The notes under the pieces: generated by a model
Database searches by the model: none
Seen by the model: the letters and a program-made list of their open reading frames with translations, nothing else
What the model was told of the DNA's origin: nothing
Shown: positions 1 through 8,863 of the stretch, in pieces
Layout of the letters: each line of letters opens with the position of its first letter
Position numbering within the stretch: the first letter of the stretch is position 1
Program-made: the position numbers and the translations under genes
From: Cryptococcus deneoformans JEC21
Taxonomy: Eukaryota > Basidiomycota > Tremellomycetes > Tremellales > Cryptococcaceae
Reading direction: 5' to 3'
NCBI RefSeq assembly: GCF_000091045.1
Contig: NC_006685.1
Location: forward strand, 1,028,701-1,078,700
DNA length: 50,000 nucleotides

Positions 1-101
1 TGCAAGACTTGGTATCCGAGTACATGCAGTACCAGGAGGCGGGAGCGGACGACGAAATCTATGGTGATGAGGAGATCCCCATTGAGGAGGAGGAGATGTA
101 A
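1..101 (+). CDS. TUB2: beta-tubulin, C-terminal end (partial)
   Basis: Reading from base 3, the first 99 bases encode the last 32 residues of a beta-tubulin. The DLVSEYMQYQEA stretch is the conserved final helix of the family (usually DLVxEYQQYQxA). It is followed by an acidic tail, which in assembled microtubules is the exposed surface for motors and modifying enzymes. The stop is TAA at 99-101. The tail ends in a run of Glu followed by Met instead of the common Glu/Ala or aromatic ending. The gene begins before the window, so its start and introns cannot be seen. The symbol is given by family; alpha-tubulin is unlikely because its tail normally ends EEY or similar and lacks the QYQEA pattern. 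Confidence 0.9.
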   Translation, partial: QDLVSEYMQYQEAGADDEIYGDEEIPIEEEEM

Positions 102-1356
102 GGTCTCCTCGTCCCTATGTTGCCCCTTCTACCCCACATTTACCCTTTGCATCCGTGCTTCGCACCCCACCACCACAGCGACTATAAGGTCGTTGGGTTT
201 TGCTAAAGGTTTATCTTATTCCCCGCATCTATATATCCCCCCCTTTCCTTTTTGCCTCACCCGGAGGTTGAGTTCTCCGATGTCTCGCTGATGAGACGGT
301 GTGCTGCATACTTCGACATTCTTTTCAGTGATTGGTCTCTACAGTTCTATGCAACTTGTGAGGCCTGGCAAGTGTGATATTGATATCCGGGTATCTGCGA
401 GGACCCGTCACGATGGGTGCATTACTTACATAAATATCTATGATTAGTCAGCACTCGCTAGTGCGAACAATGATTTAGCCTCCTTTGGCTTTGAATAACA
501 TCCCAGGTATGTTTTTATCTTATTTATCACTCGCGAAACGTCCAATCGATTTTTCTTTCATCATTATCCGTCACTACACAACAAATGAGCCAGCAACATG
601 GCTCATATAGGGCAGCGACTATATGAGCCATGTCACCATGGTCGGGCTCGTATGTCGTGCCAATGAATTCCTTTGTTCCTTGTCACAATATCAATACGAA
701 TAATATCAATACAAAGGAGCACCCATCGTTCCTTACACACCTCGAACCAATTTGTGCCAGCAAACGTCGGCTCCTATTTCCATACTGCCAAGTCAAGGCT
801 GGGCCGCAACATGGATGACCTTGTAATCGGCCAAAATCTCTTGCGAAGGAGAACTCGATCGCAAGAAATTGTGTTATAGGCGATGATGACCAAACTTTTA
901 TGAGCAGATCTTTGCAGATTGTTACAGGTCATCTATCCGTGCATTAACAGATGCTAGAACCAACCTGTGAAAGGAAATAACACTCAAAGGAGCGATCGAG
1001 GCAGGAAAGCAGATGCAAAATGGCGCTTAGCGATCCCGGAAAGGCCATGAGAGATAACTATCGTCTGTTAAGAGGGCAAATCATCTATCGCCAGGTTAAC
1101 TCCTGATTTTCAGGGGGAAACAAACAGACACACAAAAGAGTACGGCTGGAAAATATACCGAAGGTCAGGTAGGTAAGGGTTATAGTGGAATTGGAACTAA
1201 GACCAACCCCAGGTGTTTCACTCATTGATTCATTTGGACTGGACAAGCTTCAGCTATACAGGTCGGGTATAATCATTTCGAAATCATCCACACTTCTCTG
1301 ATTTCGGCGAGTTGAATCAGAGCACTAATTATCCTTTTCGATCCTAACGATCCATC
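102..1356. other. intergenic region, beta-tubulin 3' side and GATA gene upstream
   Basis: No coding region could be supported here; the short open frames have no recognisable content. It should hold the tubulin 3' UTR and the promoter of the GATA-finger gene. The only notable structure is a perfect inverted repeat at 596-633, listed separately. Confidence 0.6.
596..633. repeat. perfect 15-bp inverted repeat (hairpin)
   Basis: The arms 596-610 (ACATGGCTCATATAG) and 619-633 (CTATATGAGCCATGT) are exact reverse complements separated by 8 bases. It lies about 500 bp past the tubulin stop. It could be an RNA hairpin, a protein-binding palindrome or the remains of a small inverted-repeat element; no flanking target duplication was noticed. 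Confidence 0.75.
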
Positions 1357-2324
1357 ATGATTCCCGAAGATCATCAGTCGTTACCCTCTCGTTCCCCTTC
1401 TCTCTCTCCTGAGCTTAAACCTCTCATTTCTCTATCTCCTGAGCCCGAGCCACTCTCTCCTCCTCTCCGAACAGTTACTCCCTCTCAAGCTCAACAATCA
1501 ATCAAAACTGTTGCTATGCACAGAAAGAATGCCTCCATAAATCAAGGTTCTCGATTCCCTTCCCGTACCGACCAAAACGATCGGCAATGTACAAATTGCG
1601 GTGAGACAGATACGCCTCAATGGAGAGGAACACTGTGTAATGCATGTGCGCTCTGGAAAAGAAGTAGAGGCACTGATAGACCTTTACCATTATTGTTCCC
1701 CATCAGAAAACGAAGTATCAGTTGCTGTGATGACGAGGAAGGTGAAAGAGAGAGAGGCCCTGAGATCTTGGAGAGTTGGAAGCCGATGAATCACGTTACT
1801 GGTCACAGGGGAACCTTAGTGAGTTAATTGGATCGTTTGCGCGAGAGAGCATCGTCAATGACTCTCTCCGACAGCCAATTCAACCTCGTCCCGTAACCAC
1901 TAATGGACGGCCGAGGCCTGGATATGCCCTAGCGCGTCCAACCGCCTATTATCCTTCTAAAGTCGATGCCCAAATTGTTCATCTTCCATCTTCGACAGAG
2001 CAGGGTATGCCTAGCAGAATTGCCTCCAAGACGCAAACGCATCCATACACAAGAGGGCGACAATTAGGCAGGAACATTGAGCGCGGGAGACCTGAAGTTG
2101 GAGAAGCAGAGGTGCCTTTCCCGAAATTTACCAAGTTTCCTTCTTCCTTCCAAGCGGAGCCAAGAATGATCAATTTTGAAAGGGGACATCCAACCCTCAG
2201 ATATAACAAATATGCCATGAGCAGAGAAGAATTCATGCGCGGTGCAGAATGGCTGTTCGACGTGTTGCAGCAGACGTCTAAACTTTTGGAGGATATGGAC
2301 AACGCTGAGGAGAGAGCGCCATGA
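1357..2324 (+). CDS. GATA-type zinc-finger protein (short-loop finger)
   Basis: Two exons, 1357-1818 and 1875-2324, encode 303 residues. The 56-nt intron starts GTGAGT and ends GACAG, and removing it joins two frames in phase. The single finger has Cys78, Cys81, Cys94 and Cys97 with the family signatures TPQWR and LCNACALW, followed by a basic stretch (KRSRG). GATA factors bind GATA sites in promoters, in fungi often for nitrogen, iron or light responses. The knuckle loop here has 12 residues instead of the usual 17 or 18, so the fold or the DNA contacts may differ. The first 50 residues are rich in Ser and Pro (SPELKPL- and SPEPEPL-like), and the C terminus has a predicted helix (EFMRGAEWLFDVLQQ). 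It is convergent with the next gene. From memory, C. neoformans has a factor called GLN3 next to tubulin, but I cannot confirm that it is this gene. Confidence 0.82.
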
Positions 2325-2611
2325 TGTTGGTCCTAGACTGAAAAAAATGGGTTGGATTGTGATCGTGATTATTATGCACAGAACAGTGATTGAAATGAGA
2401 AATGGACCACAGCGCCCCATGCTTGCGAGTGAGAAGTGGGAGGCATTGGCGGTACACAACAATCAAGCCTCGACAGCGCTTGGCTGTCGGTTCACCAATA
2501 ATCAGACAAGTAGGACAAATCAAGTATGGTTTCATAGCGTTTCACTGATTGCACGCGTCACGTAAATCCCAAGATGCATTATATATGAGCTAATCTAGCA
2601 ATGTCTGTCGT

Positions 2612-5600
2612 CTACCATCCCTTCACTGCTCCCTGACTTTTCACCTTTCGAGCCCTTGTCCCTGCAAACCTGCCCCTCAACGACGCCGGCTCTTCATCAC
2701 TAGAGTCCCCGCTGGTCTCTGACTCGCTCTCATCACCCGCACCGTTCATATGCCTGCTTGTCTTTTCTTTGCTGGTTTCAGGCTGAGAACTTGAGAACCC
2801 AAAGGTAGACTTCATACGTCGTAGAGCCTCGCGAGGAAGACTGGATAGAGTTGGGAAACCGGTGCTTGGCTGCGAAGCTGCGACAGGTTGGGAAAAGGAA
2901 AGAGATGAGCGTGGGAGGGATGGATATATAGGCTGTGACCTAGGAATAGGAATAGATATTGATGACCCTTCATCATCTGAGGACGCTTCTGATGCATCCA
3001 CTGACTGATCATCGTGCTCATCAACCCCCGATTCAGACGTCTGCTCGTGTTTCTCCGTGTCGACCAACGCATTTTGTTCCTCTTCGTCCTCTTCCAAAAT
3101 CGGGCTAGAAACACTGAGGTAATTCGCTCTCTTTCCTTCGCCCTGTTTGTCGTTGGACGGCGATGATCCCTCGATGCCAATCTTTGCCCCCCGGGGAGTT
3201 TCGCCCACATCCGATGAGGAATCGATATTAGGATAGAGATTATAAGCTTGGGTCTGGGGGATCTGTGACCCTTGGGACATGAATAAGGGATTTTCCTCCT
3301 CACCGGAAATCCTCCAGAATCGCTGAGAATTGAGCGATTGACTCTGAGAAGATTGCGGCTGGCTATGCTGTAGCTGTGTCTCGGGGATGAAGAGTGGCGA
3401 CTCTTCGATGGGTTGCTGACTTGCTGGAGGCGGGGAGGAAGGATCAAGCTCATCGACCTGTGACGATCTCAGTGGGGTAGTTTGCCTTCGCGATGACCGT
3501 CTTAGCGTAGCGGGTGTAAGAGTGGCATGCAACTGAACTGGGGAAGAAGGTTCGAGTTGGGAAGATGACAGCTGTGAGACATCGGATTGGGATGATACCG
3601 TTCGTCGCGTGCTTCGTCTTATAGGCACGTGGGGAGAAGGAGGGACAACACGTTGCTGAGAAGATGACCGGGTCATCCTCGTGCGAGGTGGTTCAGGGAC
3701 AAGTGCAGGTTCGCGCGAGGCTGATCTCAGGCGCCGACGAGGAGGCGAAGGAATATCGTCTCTGGCGACAGAAGGCTGTCTTGATGGCTGGCGAGTACTT
3801 CTCCTAACGGGGGCCTTGGACTTGGCTATCGGAGTAGCTTCTCCTTGTCCCTCCTCGTCTTCGAAGCGCTGCACAAGCTGAGTAGCAGGCAAGGGCTCAA
3901 TTTCGTCTTCGCGTTCAGCCACTGAGGACGGGGGCGACATGAGTTGCTGCGTGAGAACAGGTTCCTGAACTCCGTTTGGAATGCGTTGCTTTGGATGAAC
4001 GTCATCATCTTGTCTCATAGCATCGCGAACCGGAGCCTCGTCCTCTGCAATTGCCTCGCGCACTGCGGCGTCCCCGGGAAGCTCGCGATGCTGGGTGGAT
4101 GGACTAGCCAAAGCCGCCAAGTCATTGAAGGACTGTCTGGATCCCTCGTGGAACGAAAGCGGGGAGGATTCCGGCGGAGACTGAGTGGTCTTTAACGGCG
4201 TTTGCCGTTGGTCGACATCCATAGGCTCGGCTTCCGTATTTGTGACGTCTATGCGAATTTCTTCCTCCTCCTGTCCGGCTCTGGGTTGAAGCGCAGATTC
4301 CTGCTCAAGCACAGGCTGAGATCCTTCCACATCCAGTTGCATCTCATCATCGGACTCGGACTGCTGAACTTGAGGTAAAGCCGGGGGTTGTTCATCGCGC
4401 GGTTCTTCTTCCACGTCTTCCACCTCATCCTCCTCCTTTTCGTCGTCTTCAAACTCCCCCACTAAACTCTCTTCGTCGTCCATCCTGATTCTTGCAAACG
4501 ACGCATTCGTCCCGTCTTCGTCGGACTCGACTTCGGACGCCTCTTCAATTTCCACGTCTTGGGTGTCGACGACTTGCATGTGAGCAGCAGAATCACGAGC
4601 AGCACGGCGTTGTTTTTGGGAGAGAGGGGCAGTCAGGAAATGACGTAGCGCAGCTTGAGGATCAAGCTTGGAGAGATCAGGGGGAGGAGGCGATGGGGAG
4701 GAGGACGATGGGGGAGGAGAAGAAGAGGTAGATGTTGAACCAGATCGAGACATGGCGTTTTGGCCCTGGATAGAAGCAGAGCTTTCGCTCTCAGTCTCGC
4801 TCTCCGACCCATATCCAGATCCGGATCCGACCGAGCCGCCTTCATCTTCGCTCGACTCTGACGCGGAGCTGCCCGAGCTGCCCGTTTCAATCACCGCATC
4901 AGAAACGCTGAGTCCCGACGTGGACCCAGCTTTTCTAGAGAGCGCTTTGTGATAAATGGGGGGGAACGTAGGTACCGGACTGGCGGCTTTTGGAAGAGTG
5001 GGAGAAGGAGATTTGGAAGATTCAGATGCGGATGACTCGGTCTCGACAGCTGGAGCAGAGGCAGCTTGGGAAGGAGTCTGTTTTGCCTGCGTGGTGAGAC
5101 CGGCGGATGATGGCCTTCCTTTGCCCTTGGTTACAGGCGTTCCCATGAGGGCGCTTGTAACTCTACCCAAGCGGTCGATCCACATCTCGATAGCTGCCAC
5201 TGCGGCCTCTGGGCTTTCGTCTTCCTCTTTCCGCTCAAGCAAGACCTGCTGGAGACGGGGTACACCAGCTTTGACGACCGGGCAGTCCTTTTGAGGATGA
5301 GACGAACCATGGCAAATCAAACACTGAGGTTGTTTGGGTTTACTAGCTGTTTGAGATGCTGCGGCGGCGGGATATCAGCTTTATAATAGCAAAGTAGACA
5401 CTGATTAGCCTGCTCACCCTCCTTATCCCCATCGTCCCGTGTCGCGATTTGCTCTTCTTGTTCCTTCTCCTTCTCTGCTTGTTGCGCCATCGCTTCTCTT
5501 TGCTTCCTCATTATCTCTGACGTTATGCTGGGCCGTCCGGATTTGGTCTTTTTTGTGGTAGAGCTCGTGTTGGAAGGCTGAACTGAAGACTGGGTGGGTG

Positions 5601-7539
5601 TTTGAGGCACTGTGGCAAATCCGTGGGAGACGAGAGGTGGTGCGACCGGCCCTGACTCTGTTTGGATTTCTGACTGGGGCTCTAGCTGGAGTGTATTCTG
5701 CTCAGCTTGGCCCTGCTTGGATTGCTCAACCAGTGGGATGTGAGCTTTTTCCCGAGGCTGGTCGACATCCATAGCTTCTCCAGCATTTTCCTGCTCAACA
5801 TTTTCAGCGGCTTGAGTCTCTGCAGCAGCCATTTTCTCTCTCTGCTTCCTCATTATCTCCAAAGTTATGCTAGGTCGAGGAGCCGCTTTAGGTTTGGCCG
5901 ATGAGGGTTTTTTAGACTCCAGAGCGGACGCTGGGGTTGCAGGGGTAGATGAGAGATGCTCTGTAGATGGCTGAGCAGACGAGACTGAAGGTTGTTCAGG
6001 CTGAACCGTTTGGACGACGGGAGGGATAGATTGTTCAGCGGCTGGTGAGATAAAAAAGTTAGCTTTTTTTGGACAGATTTTTTTCCGAAAATAGAATATC
6101 TACCTTTAGCAGCTGCTTCTGCAGCTTGCTTTTCCCTGAACATCCTCATGATTTCCGAAGCCCTGTTAACTTTGGGAGTCTTGGGACTCTTTTCTTTTTT
6201 GGTTTTGGTCAATGGGCTTTGTGTTGAAAGCTCAGGTGTAGATGGCTGCGTGGTGGACTCCTTGGAAGGTGTCAAGGGGATAGAAGTAGAAGCGGCTGGC
6301 ATGGCAGTTGGCTTGTCGGTAGCCTTTTCTTTATCTTTGCCCTTGGCATTTGCCTTATCCGCGTTTTCAGCTTGTTTCTTGGCCTCTTCAGCCGCCATCT
6401 TTTCTCTCTGCTTCCTCATAATCTCCTCGGTCACACTAGGTCTACTTTTTTGCTTCTTACTCGATGATGGCGCCGGACTGGGCGCAACTGAGGAAGCAGC
6501 CGGAGAGGCGGGCACACCTCCGACGCCCTCCTCCTTTTTCTCCTTTCTCTTTCTGGGTTTTCTGCTCTTTTTGCCAGATTCGGTTAAAGGCTGGAGGGTT
6601 TCTTTGGCGGCAGGAGAGGAAGACGTCGAGGCAGTTTCGCCGGCCAAAACCGGGGGCCCATCGATCCTACCCAGAGGACTAGGCTTGGCAGGTTTATATC
6701 GATTGATGAACGCTGCAGATCCTTGTAACGGAAGACTGAACGTAAACGGCCGAGATGGGCTGGCGATGGCAGGGGCAGACGGGTTTGCTGGGGGAGGTGC
6801 AGGAGCTAGGGCAGCGTCCGACTTTGCTCCTCGCTTCCTTCTTTTCTTGGGCTGCTGAGGCGACGTGCTTTGGCGGCCAGGGCCGGTCGGTGTCGGTTGC
6901 ACGGGAAGAGCGCGCGTGGGGAGAGGTTCGGCGGCGGACGACGTGGAATCCCGCTTGCGTTTCTTGGATTTGGGTGCAGCGGTTGGTGTGGAAGGCTGTT
7001 GAGGCTGGAGTACAGGCGCTGCTAGGTTCTGGGATTGAGGGCTAGCCTTGCTCTTTCCCTTGTCCTTTTTGGTGGACGGTGGTGTGCCGGGCGCAGGCTG
7101 GTCGTCGGACGGCACCGCCTTCTTGCGAGGCTTTCTGGCCGGCGCTGCCGTGGCAGGCGAGGCGCCAGGCTCGCTACTGGCGCCCGGGGGATAGACCTTG
7201 ACGACGAGAGGGGCGGACTGGGCTGCCGCTCTGGACTTGAAGGCGTCAAAGTCGTAGTCTGCAGGAGATCAGCGAGGGCTGTTCGGGGGCCGGGCCGGCT
7301 TACCATCCCATATGTCTACCTCGCGGCCGCCGTCGCGGACATGTGCTATGCGGAGCTGCTGGGGGGAGGCGTCGAGCTGGAGACGGGGCGCGAGTCTGGC
7401 GACCCATTCTGCGAGGGACCGGTGCTGCTCTGCGGGGGGTGAGCGGGAGCAAAACGGGCGGAGACGGAGCGGAGTACGCACTGAGCTTTCCGTGCCAGAC
7501 GATGGGGGAGTGCGCGCGGTGTACGGTGACTTGCGGCAT
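2612..7539 (-). CDS. large disordered protein with N-terminal beta-grasp-like domain, 4x EIMRKQREKMA motif and CCHC zinc knuckle
   Basis: Exons (minus) 7482-7539, 7304-7429, 6104-7258, 5418-6041 and 2612-5358 give 1569 residues. The introns are 52, 45, 62 and 59 nt, all in phase. Residues 1-85 look globular (a WHGKLKQHRSLAEWV segment, then LRIAHVRDGG and DIWDDYDFDAFK) and suggest a ubiquitin- or PB1-like fold. Four copies of a motif near EIMRKQREKMA lie at about 340, 430, 508 and 622. A CX2CX4HX4C knuckle is at Cys667, Cys670, His675, Cys680. The rest is Ser/Pro/Glu-rich disorder with very acidic blocks, three RRS[TS]R basic boxes, and many SQ/TQ sites at about 1221-1358. The composition points to a nuclear or chromatin-associated scaffold. 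A nucleolar Net1/Dnt1-like role is only a guess from the N-terminal architecture. I do not recognise the family. Confidence 0.8.
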
Positions 7540-7679
7540 GGGGGCGGTGGGGAGACGCTTTCTCGACTGGCGCGAAATTATTACGCTGCACAAACAGTCG
7601 CAAAGTGGGTGCCCGGATAACGCGGCGGCCGCACCCTTGTCGAAAAGTCGACGCCCTCTCCCTCGTCCGCCCATACAAA
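7540..7679. promoter_or_regulatory. 140-bp GC-rich divergent promoter
   Basis: The start codons of the CCHC-knuckle gene (minus, ATG at 7539) and mitochondrial EF-Ts (plus, ATG at 7680) face away from each other with only 140 bp between them, so one compact region must serve both. It is GC-rich with no obvious TATA box, as is common for housekeeping genes. No specific factor site could be assigned. Confidence 0.6.
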
Positions 7680-8792
7680 ATGGCCCTCCTTTCCGCCGCC
7701 CCCCGCGCGCTCCGGCTGCCCCGCCGGCTGCCTCTCGGGGCCGCCCTCCCCGCCCTCCGTGCGCTCGCAACTCCGGCCGCCGCGCAAAAGGTGCCCGTCT
7801 CTTTGATCGCCGCACTCCGGAAGCAGCACCCCGTCCCCCTCGCCCAGGCCCGCGAGGCTCTCGAGCGCTCCGGCCTCGACCTCGCCGCCGCGCTAGACTA
7901 TCTCCGCACCTCCACCTCCGCCTCCGCCGAGAAAAAGGCTGCAAAGGTCTCTGGCAGAGACACGAACGAGGGGCTCATCGCCATCTCCCTCCTCGGCGGC
8001 AAGAGGGTAGGCATGATCCATCTCGCCTGCGAAACAGACTTTGTGGCCAGAAACCAAGTCTTTTTAGACACTGCCAGGGGTGTCGCAGAGACCACCGCCT
8101 TCCTCGACGTCCCAGGCGACCATGAGAAGCCGCAGATCGCCTCGTCTCCCTACGCCTTCGACCCTATCCTCGACTTCCCTACAGAATCCCTCTTGTCCGC
8201 GCCCCTCATCTCCCTTCCTGCCGCCGACACCGCAGACGGCTCGCTTTCCCCTCTCCCCACCTCTGAGCCTACTACCATCAAGCAGAGCTTGCTTTCTTCC
8301 CTTGCACAGACAGGTGAGAACCTCAAGCTCCTCAGAGCAGTCTCCTTTGCTGCCCCCTTCCCTTCCACACCCGACGTCAGGTTCGTCCCCGGCGGCTACG
8401 CCCATGGCGGCATCACAGATAAGGAAGGCAAGGTCGGAGGTATCGTCGTCCTTTCTGTGACCAGTGCCGATCCTGAAAAACCCATCGCTTCCATCATCCA
8501 CGGCCCTGGAGGCGATGACCTCGAAAAGGCCGCCGAGTCCCTGGCGCGAACAGTTGCCAGGCAGGTCGTCGGTTTCCCCACAAAAGTTATTGACAGGGGC
8601 GATAGGGCGGTAGACGACGAAGAAGTTTTGATGGAACAGCCCTTCATGATGTTCAATGGCGATTCTAGAAGTGTAAAGGATGTTTTGGCTGAATGGGGCA
8701 AGGAAAGGGGCGTCGTGCTCAGAGTCGTTGGCATGAGGAGATGGGCAGTTGGAGACGAAATCGAGATCAAGGAAAAGGAGACAGATGCTTAG
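7680..8792 (+). CDS. TSF1: mitochondrial translation elongation factor Ts
   Basis: An uninterrupted 370-codon frame. EF-Ts recharges the mitochondrial EF-Tu by exchanging GDP for GTP. Residues 1-36 form an Arg/Leu/Ala-rich, acid-free leader (LRLPRRLPL), typical of matrix targeting. Next comes the UBA-like N-terminal domain (VSLIAALRKQHPVPLAQAREAL, then ALDYLR) that contacts EF-Tu. The strongest family signature follows, GRDTNEGLI ... CETDFVARN, in the core. The C-terminal part holds the dimerisation-like subdomain (QPFMMFNG, SVKDVLAEWG). I chose the ATG at 7680 because it starts the targeting leader; the frame is open further upstream but without an ATG. The lack of introns is unusual among its neighbours. 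The symbol follows fungal EF-Ts naming. Confidence 0.93.
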   Translation: MALLSAAPRALRLPRRLPLGAALPALRALATPAAAQKVPVSLIAALRKQHPVPLAQAREALERSGLDLAAALDYLRTSTSASAEKKAAKVSGRDTNEGLIAISLLGGKRVGMIHLACETDFVARNQVFLDTARGVAETTAFLDVPGDHEKPQIASSPYAFDPILDFPTESLLSAPLISLPAADTADGSLSPLPTSEPTTIKQSLLSSLAQTGENLKLLRAVSFAAPFPSTPDVRFVPGGYAHGGITDKEGKVGGIVVLSVTSADPEKPIASIIHGPGGDDLEKAAESLARTVARQVVGFPTKVIDRGDRAVDDEEVLMEQPFMMFNGDSRSVKDVLAEWGKERGVVLRVVGMRRWAVGDEIEIKEKETDA

Positions 8793-8863
8793 CTGTATAA
8801 GAGTATCATATGCATAATAGCAACACACACAAGGATATAACCAAAATCTAGATGCATCATTCA

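Noticed and set aside
61..291. 76-codon frame over the beta-tubulin end
   Set aside because: It overlaps the real tubulin frame and the 3' UTR and has no recognisable content.
2812..3453. 213-codon frame on the minus strand inside the CCHC-knuckle gene
   Set aside because: It is a shadow frame of the disordered, repeat-rich coding region of that gene.
7300..7944. 214-codon minus-strand frame over the EF-Ts start
   Set aside because: GC-rich sequence keeps several frames open; the Arg/Pro-rich translation is random and EF-Ts on the other strand is clear.
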